Shown here: positions 11,455 to 22,894 of the stretch, piece after piece
Layout: the number at the start of each line of letters is the position of its first letter
Numbering within the stretch: position 1 is the first letter of the stretch
Source: Eucommia ulmoides
Lineage: Eukaryota; Streptophyta; Magnoliopsida; Garryales; Eucommiaceae
Direction of reading: 5' to 3'
Assembly: GCA_016647705.1 (NCBI GenBank)
Contig: CM028326.1
Location: 29,275,401-29,339,400, forward strand
DNA: 64,000 nucleotides
Translations under genes and position numbers: made by a program
The notes under the pieces: model-generated
The model's input: the letters and a program-made list of their open reading frames with translations, nothing else
Told to the model about the DNA's origin: nothing
Database searches by the model: none

Positions 11455-12735
11455 CTACTCATCCCAATCCAAGATAGGATGGGGGCTACACTTCACTGCC
11501 ACCAACAAAATTTGTAGAATATAGAACTGATTGAACAAAATATTTCTTCCATTCATAAGTAGGTTTTGTACAAGCTTCAAAAATAGAAAAACTTTACAAG
11601 TCCATTGGAGCTTCCTCTCCGGGTAGTTGTGTTTCAGATGCTCTGTATTCCAAGGGTACCTTAAAAGGACACCTTTGTCTATTTCCAGTTCGTAGGTGCC
11701 AGGACGAGCAATACGAGTAACATGATATGGTTCTTCCCATGATGGGGCAAGCTTTCTTGCGATTGGATCCTTGGTGGCCAAGGTTACGTTTTGGAGAACA
11801 AGGTTTCCAACGTCAAATAACCTAGGATAGACCCTTCTGTTGTAATACCTGAACACCATTTGTTGATAAGTTTCTTGCCGAATACGGGCACGTTCTCTCA
11901 TTTCTTCGAGAAGATCAAGGTTAAGGGCCAAAGAGGCGTCATTTTCATCCGGGCAGAAGATCACAACTATTCAAGGAGAGGGTCTGCCAATCTTGGCAGG
12001 GATCACTGCCTCTGATCCAAAATTCATCGCAAAAGGGGTTTTTCGTGTAGGGGTCCTTGCCATAGTATGATATGCCCATGGAATGGGGCATCCATTTTCA
12101 ACCCATCTTCCCTTTGATTTATCTAACCTGGTCTTGAGTCCATGGCGAATTGTGTGGTTGGTGACTTTCACTTGTCCGTTGGCTTGGGGGTGCCCTGGAG
12201 ATGCAAAGTGGGTCTAGATCACCACCCGACGCCGAATTCCGCGAAGAGGACATTGTCGAATTGCTTCCCGTTGTCAGAGACGGTGGCCTTGGGTATTCTG
12301 AAATGGCAAACGATGCTTTCCCACATGAAAACTCTAATTCTTTCCTTGGTGATGCACACAAGTGGTTTGGATTCTACCCAATTTGTGAAATAGTCGATTG
12401 TGACAACGAGGAATTTTCTTTGCCCGGTACCTTAGAGGAATGGCCCGAGAAGGTTGATACCCCACTGGGCAAAGGGCCATGGGCTCCTCATAGAGACGAG
12501 AACAGTAGGAGGTAGCTGGGGATAAAAGGAAAATCTTTAACACTTATCACATTTTTTGACGAATTCCATGCAGTCCTTGCATATGTCCACCCAGAAGTAT
12601 CCATGTCTCATAAGCTTGTGAGCTATAGATCTTCCTATTGAGTAGTTTCCACACATCACTTTATAAATTTCTCTCATCACGGAGTTAGACTCTTCCGGTC
12701 TCAGGCAACGGGAGTATGGGCCCTAGAAGGATCGT
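11455..12735 (-). pseudogene. Integrase of element C
   Basis: Three integrase parts are read in several frames on the minus strand. First, about 12,735-12,560, is an HHCC zinc-binding region ('GRSIAHKLMRHGYFWVD', then 'CMEFVKKCDKC'). Second, about 12,510-12,000, is the catalytic core with 'QWGVNLLGPF', 'FLVVTIDYFTNWVES', 'VSDNGKQFDN' and 'WAYHTMARTPTRKTPFAMNFG'; the usual third acidic residue is at 'GSEAVIP'. Third, 11,964-11,455, is the C-terminal domain ('YPRLFDVGNLVLQNV', 'KLAPSWEEPYHVTRIARPGTYELE', 'WNTEHLKHNY'). The C-terminal part has 169 open codons. Stops and shifts elsewhere show that the enzyme is dead. Confidence 0.85.
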
Positions 12736-13887
12736 CAATAAACCACCCCATCAATGATGGTGTACCTAGATACTCTATACCACATTCGCCTGGCCTTTTC
12801 TCGGTCGGAGGAGAGTGTTCCACTTTGGAGGTATTCCCTTATCGAATCCATCCAAGTCAGTGCGTCGGAGAGAGTGCATATAGTAGATACTTGGTCAGAA
12901 ATTGTTGTGCTCGGCTCCTCCAAGTACTCAACGGGAACACTTCTTTTCAAGGTGAATTCCAAGGCGGAGTCCAAGTTGGCTAAAGTGTCAGCGTGCCGAT
13001 TCTTTTCTTGGGGGATTTGGCATACTTGAATACTTTTGAAATGTGCCATATGTTCCTATACCCTCCCAAGATAATCAGTCGTACTTGGATCTTTAGCCGC
13101 GTATTCATTGTTACTTGGTATACAACAAGTTGTGAATCACATGAGACTTAGAGACTTTTGACGTTGAATTCTCTTGCCAACCTGAGGTCGACGAAAAGGG
13201 ATTTATATTCGGCTTTATTGTTGGTGGCTCTGAACCCTAATTGGAGTGCGTATTCAATTTCTTCTCGATCTAGGGCTACCAAGACCATTCCGGCCCTACA
13301 TCCTCCCACATTCGAGGAGACATCCATAAAAAGATACTATTAGTCTGGACCAAGATCATCACTTGTTCCAAGATGGAAAGGGGCCCCTTTCAGGACCGAC
13401 GCCTTTGTCAGGCCGAGATGCGCCTCTTGTCAGGCAGGATCATGGTCATTCGAGATGGGTTATTCTAGGAAAGTCATCTCAACAACAAAGTCGGCCAAGA
13501 CTTACCCCTTGATGGCTTTCCTAGGTTGATAATCAATGTGGAATTAGCCAAGCTTAAGGTTGTACTTCATGAGCCGACTCGAAATATCAGGCGAACGGAG
13601 GACTTTTCGCAAGGGTTGATCAGTAAGAACGACGATTACATGAGCCTGGAAATATTACCTCAATTTTCTTGATCCGATGAGAAGAGCATAAGCCAACTTT
13701 TCGAATCATTGATATCTCATCTCAGCATCAGTCCATACACGACTTGCATAGTACACAAGCATTTAAATCCCGTTCTCTTCTCATATCAGGGTTGTGCTGA
13801 TTGTAGTATTCAAGGCAACGATGTACACAAACAATTCTTCTCCATCCTTACCATCAGTAGCGCCGCCGAGAAAAGATACAATTTAAG
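12736..13887 (-). pseudogene. RNase H region of element C
   Basis: Minus-strand frames between RT and integrase. The best preserved part is 13,049-12,736, with 'IPQEKNRHADTLANLDSAL' typical of the end of the Tat RNase H domain, followed by the linker 'YTIIDGVVY' that opens the integrase zinc region. Upstream, 13,340-13,150 keeps short RNase H-like stretches in shifted frames. Broken by several stops. Confidence 0.7.
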
Positions 13888-14720
13888 CTATTGGAAGGCG
13901 ATCTCACACTCTATTGTCCACTTAAATGCCTTATTGCCCCTCAAAACTTTAAAGAATATAAGGCATTTTTCCAAAGATCGTAAAATGGAGCAGTTCAAGG
14001 CGGCCAGCCTCCCCATAAGCATTTGAACTTCCTTCTTCGTCCGTGGAGAGGCGATTCCAAGAATAGCACTGATTTGATCTGGATTGGCATCAATACCCAT
14101 CTGGGACACCATATAGCCTAGAAATTTTCCTGTTGAAACCCCAAAGATACACTTGATAAGGTAAAGCTTCATGTGATGAGTTCGGAGCTTGCTGAAACAA
14201 TTTTGGAAATGACCGATGTGATGACGTACGTCAGTGCTCTTTATAAGCTTATCATCGATGTAAACTTCCATCATCGAGCCAATCTCTTCCTTGAACATCT
14301 TATTCACGAGCCTTTGGTAGGTAGCCCCGGTGTTGTAAAGACTGAATGGCATAACCTTATAACAGTAGATGCCTCTGTCCATAATGAACGAGGTCTTTCC
14401 CTTATAGGGAGAAAACATAGGGATTTGATTATACCCGATGTAAGCATCCAGAAAACTTAAGAGTTTATGCCCCGCCGTAGCATCTATAACCAAGTGTATT
14501 CTTGACAAAGGAAAGAAATCTTTGGGGCACGCCTTATTGAGGTCTTTGAAGTCCATGCATAGACGCCATTTATTTCATGCTGAGTTTGGCACCAATTCGG
14601 ACAGTTTTTCCCTCAATGGTACGGTGAATAAGTACTTCTAATAGGTCTTCATTAGGGTCGTGGATGAGGTTCCTCATCTCGGGGATCATCGATAGGCACG
14701 GTTCAGGGATCAGAGAGGGC
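13888..14720 (-). pseudogene. Reverse transcriptase of element C
   Basis: An open frame of 222 codons (14,556-13,888) carries RT signatures in order: 'MDFKDLNKACPKDFFPL', 'LLSFLDAYIGYNQIPM', 'KTSFIMDRGIYCYKVMPF', 'GATYQRLVNKMF' and the active-site 'EVYIDDKLIKS' with YIDD at residues 99-102. Then follow 'KCIFGVSTGKFLGYMVS' and the thumb/connection 'NPDQISAI'. These are the Tat-lineage forms of the Ty3/gypsy RT. The upstream part to about 14,720 is in other frames with stops. B is inserted just upstream, at the protease-RT junction. Confidence 0.85.
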
Positions 14721-14805
14721 CATGAGCTCAACCTTTCCGTTCCTGGTCCTAGTTGTTAACTGTTATTTCTTCTTCTTGAGCGCCCTCTTAGTACAAGATC
14801 TGACG

Positions 14806-14810
14806 GTCTC
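14806..14810. repeat. TSD GTCTC, left copy (element B)
   Basis: GTCTC precedes the left LTR of B and recurs at 20,414-20,418 after its right LTR. On the minus strand the C coding sequence reads through this site (GD-stop-ET before, VRSC after). Confidence 0.88.
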
Positions 14811-16298
14811 TAGTAGCGCGTATATAGATCTCTACTTACACCGCAAGTGTACGAGTCAAGTTTTAGTATAGATTCGGAAGAGTAAAGGTTGTCGTATCCA
14901 TAGTGATTGGTTGAGATTATCATCGAGTACTGCGATTATCATAACCTAATTTTATCTAGGTGATAAAAATGGTTTATAATTAATTAATACTAATACTAAG
15001 TTAATTAAACTAATTATACTAATATAGTGGTATGACTTTATGGGAAATTATTGCCTAGGGATTAACTTCGTCCATTTAAACATGTTCATTTTAATCTAGT
15101 TTACATTAACGGCGTTCATCCTATCCGACAATCTCTGTATCGAAATCTCATTCACTACCTCTCCTGAGTGTAAAGTGAATTAATACGTGATTTCACGTCA
15201 ATGAAGAAGTCCCCCTCAACGTCTTAATGACGATAGGTCACATGACTCTTGGCCCAATGTCATGGATTGCACACTCTCTAACTCCCTCTCAGGTTATTAG
15301 ATCGTCGCGTTATATTTAAACCCTAATCCAAATCCGGGGTTACCTCTCCCGAGTGTTAAACCCCATATTCTCAGTATATCATAACAAGCATAATAAACAT
15401 GGAGAAATGGAAAACACAATCAGATAAACACGAACAACTATTAACAAAACATAGATTTTATATAAACAACGTTTTCGTGAATTACATCAAGCCCTAGAGA
15501 ATATATGTTTAGCTACACATGGTCGTAGCCCTAAATACAACTAAATATAAGCTAAATATATTAAAACAAACAACCAATCTAAGAGAGAAACAAAGAGACT
15601 AGCCGTTATCTGAAGATTCGCCACTAAAACCGCTCCGAGAATGCTTCCTCCTTTTGCGGCAATGTGATCTTCTATTGGTCGAATGGACTTGAAGCTCTCA
15701 AGACTCCCTAAAACGTCAACCTCTTGTTTGGAGAGAATAGGGACGATATTTATAGATCAAAATATCACAAAATATCCTAAAAATATCTAAAATATCTGCA
15801 AAGTCACCACCGCAGCGGTAGGTTTCACAACTTTAGCTACGGGTATGTCGGCAGTATCACCACTGTGGCGGTGGTTGATCGCTGCAGTGGAAGAATAGTA
15901 GGCAAACTCTTTATATTTTGACCGCCGCGACAGTAAGTCACTACTGCGGTGGTGGTCTATTCAACAAACTCTCTGGACTTTCACCGCCGCAGCGGTGGCC
16001 GACCACTACGACGGTGAGATTTTTGCACTCCCAGTACTTTCACCACCGCGGCGGTGGCCTGATCACTGTGGCAGTGGGTCTGCTGCTTTGGAATCTTGCC
16101 TTTTTGCTCGTTTTTCCACCGTTCTTCCACCGACTTTCTCTGATATGATCATTTAAAGACCATTTATCCCTTTTCACCCTAAATACCTAATTTAAGACAA
16201 AATAAATAAAAACGTATTAAAACATATAAAAATGCTATAAAAATACTCAAAAACTAACAAAATCGGCTTGGTAATAAATAGATAAATTACACCTATCA
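14811..16298 (-). repeat. 3' LTR of element B
   Basis: Pairs with 18,997-20,413. The terminal base next to the TSD is changed (TA instead of TG in + coordinates). It contains an array of CACCGC/GCGGTGG modules at 15,805-16,080. Confidence 0.88.
15805..16080. repeat. Array of CCGC(AG)CGGTGG palindromic modules in B LTR
   Basis: About ten near-palindromic modules of the type CCACCGC...GCGGTGG, such as CACCGCAGCGGT and ACCGCCGC...GCGGTGGTGG, spaced 15-30 bp apart. The 5' LTR has the matching but shorter array at 19,998-20,200, so copies were lost or gained after insertion. Confidence 0.75.
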
Positions 16299-16312
16299 AA
16301 TACCCCCAAACT
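16299..16312 (-). promoter_or_regulatory. Polypurine tract of element B
   Basis: The minus strand reads AAGTTTGGGGGTATT directly before the 3' LTR start TGATAGG. This is the form of polypurine tract usual in Athila/Tat-type elements. Confidence 0.75.
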
Positions 16313-17860
16313 TGAAATTTTGTTAGTCCTCGAGCAAAACACTCACACTAAAATAAAAAAACACAACTAAATTAAAAACAAAAACAACCTAAATACAAAC
16401 AATCTAAACATAACGAAATGCGAGTTTTGAATTCAACTAACGACCAAATCATTTTTTCCTCAACAACTCCCAATCATATCGAGTTCAGGTCATAAAATGC
16501 ACCATGTGATGTTCTAGAATTTTGACATTCAATAATGGTAAACATCATTCTAGATCCTTTCAATGTGTGTGGGCTAAACTCAATAATATAGCTATCCAAC
16601 AATCGGATTGGATTATTCACCAACAAAACTCACTACTTAGACTGTAAAGGACTAGGATATTCATATGCCTTATTGGGTTTTACTCTCCACTAATGTAGGC
16701 TTGGAAGTTCAAAAAGATCAATAGGTTTTGGTTCAGTTTTAGGAAAATGGCCAAGAGTATATTGGGAATGTAAAACAGGTTAACTTTGTTAACTTAACAA
16801 TACCCAAGGCACAACACTTGGCACACTCACACTTGAACACCCATAGATAATTTTGAAACAATATCTGAACAGACATTTAAGACCGACATACTCACTTGTT
16901 AAAAGAAACAGAAATTGAACTATATTTACATACATTTTTTTTTTAACGTACCACACCCGCAAAATTATTCGATTATTAAAATTTCACGGGTGTGGTTAAA
17001 ACGAACGAAAAAAATGACAAGTGAGTACTCGAATACTAAACCAATCAGAAGTTCGCCCTAAAAACTCAACCGCTCACTTCAAGTAGCATATACAAATGCT
17101 AACTTGATTCACTCAAATTATGCCTTCAGTTTAGCGATATAAGTTTGGAAAAAGTTCAATTGGCCAGGGTATTTGTTATGTGTTCAGAATTAAAATGGCA
17201 AATAGGCTTTGACATGGTAACGAGGGATAAACATTTAACAAGGTAATCTTCAAAGGCTCAAGCAACAAAATGAATGCCTAAATCATATCTCCAGAACTAG
17301 CTTGCCTAGGATTTCGCCTCAAGCTTCCCCTCAATCAGGTTCTAGCATCCTTAAATTGTCATGAGTTTGGCTAATCAATAATTGTCCTCAAATTAATTGA
17401 ATAACTATATATTGAGTCTATATGCTCGTGCAAATTAGGATCCACGATAACTTTTACCAAAACGCATTGTCAAGCACACAGAACACACATGAATGGGAAT
17501 TACCCTTAACCTCGAAAACAACCAGGGAGTAATATCATTATCGGGTAATGACCTAGATGAACTCAAAACTCAGCATGCAACAACAACAAACATAAACACA
17601 TTCTACACTAAACAAATATGCACACAATAAACTAAACAACATTTAAACATACTAAAATACTACACATCACTTTCGAACTTAAAATAGACAGTATCCTTAA
17701 TGATCCAATCATCATTCTTAACATATGAAATACTGCATGCTAACGAATGGGGTTTAGAACACATACCTGGGAGGCGAGAGAATCTCGTCTCCGAATCAAG
17801 TCAGTAGTGACGAATTTAATTTATTTTATACCTTGGGTTGCCTCCCAAGAAGCACTTGGT
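16313..17860. other. Non-coding internal region of B
   Basis: About 1.5 kb between the gag remnant and the PPT. I see no coding domain. The sequence is A-rich on the + strand with no recognisable repeats, and may be the long untranslated region common in large-derivative elements. Confidence 0.5.
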
Positions 17861-18909
17861 TTATTGTTGTCGACTCGACACGAAGAATTGCTCGTCAAAG
17901 AGCAGATTCCACCCATAGTAAGTGTCGTACAACACTACGTATGGTTCTTGATTTTTTACACCCTCAAGAATAGTAAGATAAGGCTTTGATCGGCTCGTGC
18001 TTTCAACAACACTCCTCACCGGCTCATGTACTTGGTGGGCATGAAAGAATGTTGCTAATGGCGGAGAATGATAAGTGGGCCACATCGAATCCTTGTAGAT
18101 GTGATCGTCTGGGATCGATGGTGGCATCAGAATTTGGATCTCCAATGGTGAAAAATCACAATTGTCAATCCAGACTTGGGTTCCCATCTCATTCGAATAA
18201 TCATATTTGAACTCTTCCAAGCTCATTCCGCTCATTTTCGGTTCCTCACGGTGGCTTTCACATGATATGGCTTGTGTATCTCCTAATGCCACCGTGTCTG
18301 ACTCGACCTCAATAAAGCAAATTAGCTGACCAATTTTTTTTTGAAGAGACGTTACAGTGGCATCGATTTCGGTACAGACCATCTCAATATTGTTGAGACG
18401 ATCCTCATGCTTATTGATCCTGTCATTCGTTTTCCTCCAAACGCCTGAGTCTCCCCCATAAATTCAGGGAACATGGTTTCCAATGCGGGGGAAGACTCCA
18501 TATGTTGGTCCGGGGTGTCAATCCATGGCTCCAAAATGTTGGAATTATCCCCCAAGCTTTGATAGCTTGTTAAATAATTCCAACACTGAAAATCATACTC
18601 GATCATATCTCCTGGTACCCAATAGGCTTCGTCCGCAGTTAGTTGGTTGAAAGAGGTGGTACCATTTCCTCCTTCAACCCACATTTTGGTTGCTGCTAGT
18701 AACCTATCGAGGAAGTTCAGTAGTTGACACTCCCTCGAGAAACGATGGTTTGGAAACCAAAGTAGCAAATCCTTGTATCGATCCCAAGCACAGTAAAATG
18801 GCTCAGAATCACGTTGAAAGAAATGCATCAATACTTGTTGATCTAACATCTTCAAGTACCCTACATAAGAAATAGAAAACAAAACTACAAACAAAAAAGT
18901 TATAAACAA
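17861..18909 (-). pseudogene. gag fragment of element B
   Basis: Two overlapping frames (18,909-18,352 and 18,382-17,861) together read as the core of a plant retrotransposon gag: 'DSEPFYCAWDRYKDLL', 'FPNHRF', 'LLNFLDRLLAATKMWVEGG' and 'LTADEAYWV', which match the 'EAWERFKDLL...CPHHG...EEAY' pattern of Athila-like gag proteins. The second frame adds a helical stretch and an acidic tail but no zinc knuckle. The start at 18,909 is only the first Met; the true start is unknown. Split frames mean it is not functional. Confidence 0.65.
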
Positions 18910-18972
18910 AAGAAATACCTAAATTAAAATTAGGTCATTTACTCACAATATCAACAATAATCTAAAACACAA

Positions 18973-18990
18973 TCCCCAGCAACGGAGCCA
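18973..18990 (-). promoter_or_regulatory. Primer-binding site of B (tRNA-Asp type)
   Basis: The minus strand reads TGGCTCCGTTGCTGGGGA six bases after the LTR end. This differs by two bases from the tRNA-Asp complement TGGCGCCGTTGCCGGGGA seen at 24,410. Confidence 0.8.
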
Positions 18991-18996
18991 AAAACT

Positions 18997-20413
18997 TGGT
19001 AGCACGTATATACGTCACTACTTTCACCATAAGTGTATGAGTCAAGTTTTAGTATAGACTCGGAAAAGTAGGGATTGTCGTATCCACAGGGATTGGTTGA
19101 GATTATTATCGAGTACCGCGATTATCATAATCTAACTTTCTCTAAGCGATAAAAATGGTTTATAATTAATTAATACTAATACTAAGTTAATTAAACTAAT
19201 TATACTAATATAGTGTTATGATGTTATGGGAAATTATTGCCTAGGGATTAACTTCGTCCACTTAAACGTGTTCGTTTCAATCTAGTTTATATTTATGGCA
19301 TTCATCCAATCTGACAATCTCTGAATCGAAACCTCATTCACTATCTCTCCCGAGTGTAAAGTGAATGAATATGTGACTTCACGTCAACGAAGAAGTCCCC
19401 CTCAATGTCTTAATGACACTAGGTCACATGAGTCTTTCCTCAACGTTATGGATTGCACACTCTCTAACTCCCTCCCATGTTATTAGATCGTTACTTTGTG
19501 TTTAAACCCTAGTCTGAATCCGAGGTTACCTCTCTTAGGTGTTAAACCCCGTATTCTCAGTATATCATAATAAGTATAATAAACAAGGAGAAACGGAAAA
19601 CATAGTTGGATAAACACGAACAACCATTAACAAAACATAGATTTTATATAAACGACGTTTTCGTGATTACATCAAGCCCTAGACAATATATGTTCAGCTA
19701 CACTTGGACGTAGCCTAAATACAACTAAATACAAGTTAAACATACTAAAACAAACAACCAATATACAAGAGAAATAGAGAAACCAGGAGACAAGCTGTTA
19801 TCTAAAGATTCGTCACTAAAACCTCTCCGAGAACGTTTTCTCCTTTTTCGTAATGTGATCTTCTATTGGTCGAATGGCCTTGGAGCTCTTAAGACTCCCA
19901 AAAACATCAACCTCTTGTTTGGGGAGAATAGGGATGATATTTATAGGAATTAAAATATCTCAAAATATCCTAAAACTATCTAAAATATCTGTAGAGTCAC
20001 CGCCACAGATGTGGGTATGTCGGTAGTGTCACCGTTGCGGCGGTCGTTGATCACTACAGCGGTGGAACAGTAGGCAAACTATCTGTATTTTAACCGCCAC
20101 AACGATGGTCTATTCAACAAACTCTCTGGACTTGCACCACCGCGGCGGTGAGATTTTTGCACTCCCAGTACTTTCACTACCGCGGTGGTGGGTTTACCGA
20201 TTTGGAATCTTGTCTTTTGCTCGTTTTCCCACTGTTCTTCCACCGACTTACTCTGATATGATCATTTAAAGACCGTTTTAGTCCCTTTTCACCCCAAATA
20301 CCTAATTTAAGACAAAATAAATAAAAACGTATTAAAACATATAAAAATGCTATAAAAATACTCAAAAACTAACAAAACTGGCTTGGGAATAAATAGATAA
20401 ATTACACCTATCA
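18997..20413 (-). repeat. 5' LTR of element B
   Basis: TG...CA LTR, 1,417 bp, pairing with 14,811-16,298. The A/T-rich 'gataaaaatggtttataattaattaatac' block near the U5 end and the palindromic module array near U3 are shared with the partner. Confidence 0.88.
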
Positions 20414-20439
20414 GTCTCTTAATCTCCCATCACCTTCTC

Positions 20440-20835
20440 CACCCCTCTTTCTGTAAGGATTCCACTGATTGATGGTAGGAGGAGGATATAGATTTTAACG
20501 CCGCCAAATTAGGTTGTCCAATGATTATGTTGTAAAGAGAAGGTCAGTCCATGATGAGGAACTTGACCCAAACCATGGACGAATTGGGCACAACGCCAAC
20601 CATGAAAGGAAGAGAAACCCAACCAATGGAGTTACCACATCCCCGCCGCATCTGACAAGGGGAGAAGTTATGGGTCCCACGGAGCTCGAACTCACGTTCA
20701 TTCTGTCGAAAGCCCATTTGAAGACGATATCCGCAGAGCTTCCTCCATCGATTAGAATCTGTCCCACTTTGTAATGGTTGATTAGGGCCGAATTACCAAG
20801 GTATCGTACTAAGGAGTGTGAATCCCCCGAAGGTC
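20440..20835 (-). pseudogene. Aspartic protease of element C
   Basis: The minus strand reads 'ILIDGGSSADIVFKWAFDRM', with the DGGSSAD active-site form typical of Tat-lineage proteases (in place of DTG/DSG). It is preceded by 'VISFSEVDLRGIHTP' and 'NDALVIRANIANHQV', and followed in shifted frames by a 'GQPNLAALKSISSS' stretch that matches the usual 'GRPxLNxL' flap-end segment. Stops interrupt it, and the C-terminal edge is cut by the insertion of B. Confidence 0.8.
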
Positions 20836-22800
20836 AACTTCACTAAAGGAGATGACGTTGTGCGAGGAAACATCAATTATACTCACCTCGTACACGTCAT
20901 CGTCAGCCTTTCTCTTTGCTTTACGCTCGTTCCTCTTTAGGGAAGAGATGATCTCCCCTCCGAGGCCGAGACCACCATCTATCATATTTGTTTCACCATC
21001 TATATGCATCTCATCATCAAGTTCTTTAGCTTCTCTTCTCGGTGGGGGTCGGCCACGATTTTTCTTTCTTGGCTGACGCTTACGCTCATCTTAGCGACTT
21101 CTCCCTTCGAAGCCTGCGTTCTCTTTGTGGATGTAATGACCAAGGTACCCATTTTCTATGAGAGCCTCAATCTCTTCTCAAAGCTGGAAGCATTCGTCCA
21201 TTGAATAACCTTGGTCATGGTTGAACTCACAGTATTTGGAAAGTGATTTTCCCATAGGTCTTCCCCTCGAGAGAGGAACTGGCAGGAAGAATTCTCTTCC
21301 AGTATTTTCAGCAAAAATTGTCGCTATGGACGCGGTTAGGGGTGTCATTCCTGGGCGAATCCCTGGGGGAGGAAGATGTTTCCAATCCCCAAGAAAAGGT
21401 CATATCTGTACCTCAGCTTTGTAACCTTCATGATCCATGCGCTCTACTTGACCCTTCCTCTACTCAACCATTTCTCTTCTGAGTCCCTTCTCGTTCATGT
21501 TTTACGGTATCTCTGAAGTCAACTTCATAGAAGCTGGTACCTTGAGCCAAGGCAGTAGCTAGGTTCGGTGAGGGCCTGGAGCATAGTTCATAAGATACTC
21601 TTCGATGCCTCAGCCCATCAATAAATGCGTTTAAAGCCACAGCGTCCAGAATACCACTATAGCTCAAACTTTTCCTATGGAATCTGGTAACAAAATCCCC
21701 CAAGGTTTCCGTTACTTCTTGCTGGAGGGCGAGAAAGTGGGTTTCCGTTTTGGGCTATCTTCGCAGTCAAACCGAACTAAGAAGAGTTATTCCAGTTGAG
21801 TGAATGATGAGACCGTGGCTAAATCCAATTCTTGAAACTAGGTAATGGCCATTCTGGTGAGAGTGAGAGGAAATGACTTACACCTCACGGACATAAAGGC
21901 CGTATGCATATCCATGAATACAACGAAAATGGAGAGGTGGTCAACGGGGTCGGTAGTTTCATCATAAAGGGCTATTTACGGACTGAAAAACATATACGGG
22001 ACTACCTCAAGCACTATATCATCGACAAAATGGGACCTTATACCTTAAGGGAGCCCAGTAGCCCCCCTAGAGCCCCGTATCTATACAAACACTACCTCCA
22101 TCTTGGCGATGCACCTTTCTAACACAGATTCACCCTTGGGCAGTGTTACAACATGGCTGGAAACCTCTCTTAACCTTTGCCTCTCAGTGGGAGGGGAGTG
22201 GGACTCAACCTCCTGAGCATGGAAAACTCTACGATCAATACGGGCGACGTTACTGTAGGTTCTTCTCGGTTGGTGATCACAGTGATCACGGCGATCCTCT
22301 ATCTGACGAGCCCGTGAAGGCAAAGATGCGAAATTGAAAGCGACCGGTAGAATCAGATTTTGTGTGGACAAGGTTGTTCTATTGTTACAGGCCCTTTAGA
22401 GTGGATGACATGGTCCAATCCTTGGTGATGATCCTCAACCCCTGTATGTCGGAGAACAGGTCCTGTCGATCTGGAGCTAGTGGCAAGTGGTATTTCTCTC
22501 CCTCTACATTCCTGATAATCGATCCCCGCAAATCTAGGGCCAGCGATAGGCGAGAGAAAATGGTTTCGAGACAAGATTGAAATCAGAATAACTGACGTTC
22601 GAAGTTCTCAAGCCAAACTGTATCCACATCTCCGGTAACTAGTCTAACGTAGGGCCCTGTAGGAAAATCTGACAACCTGCCTAGTTGATGGGGAGTGCAT
22701 TCCTTTCTTTTTCCGGGATGGGTTCTATAGTCCTCACATCCGTCCTGGGGACTCTTGACATTTCTTCAGCTGGGTTGCTATCCATCATGCTATTCAGGTT
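20836..22800 (-). pseudogene. gag of element C
   Basis: The likely start is the ATGATGG at about 22,793. The best preserved part is 21,703-21,464 with 'FVTRFHRKSL', 'VALNAFIDGLRHRR' and 'LATALAQGTSFYEVDF', the C-terminal half of the Retrotrans_gag domain. Upstream pieces (22,574-22,080) and downstream pieces (basic 'KRNERKAKRKADDDVYEV', 21,009-20,809) lead into the protease. No intact zinc knuckle is visible. Many stops and shifts; non-functional. Confidence 0.75.
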
Positions 22801-22889
22801 TCTTGGTCACAAAAATTGACCAGACCTTATAATCAACTAACCTCTTGCCAAGATGGGAGTAGATGATTGGTGGAAGGCTTTTAGTAGTG

Positions 22890-22894
22890 CTTCC
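22890..22894. repeat. TSD CTTCC, left copy (element D)
   Basis: CTTCC before the left LTR of D recurs at 28,057-28,061 after its right LTR, so everything between entered as one unit. Confidence 0.88.

Larger units (their letters stand above)
14811..20413 (-). mobile_element. Element B: non-autonomous LTR retrotransposon in C
   Basis: A 5.6-kb element on the minus strand with LTRs at 18,997-20,413 (5') and 14,811-16,298 (3'), a tRNA-Asp-type PBS (18,973-18,990), a PPT (16,299-16,312) and a 5-bp TSD, GTCTC. The internal region is only about 2.7 kb and codes for a gag fragment. No RT, protease or integrase is seen, so it needed a helper element. LTR ends (TGATAGGTGT...GCTACCA), the PBS and the internal GC-rich modules relate it to D, F and H. 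The two LTRs differ at roughly one base in ten by eye. Confidence 0.88.
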
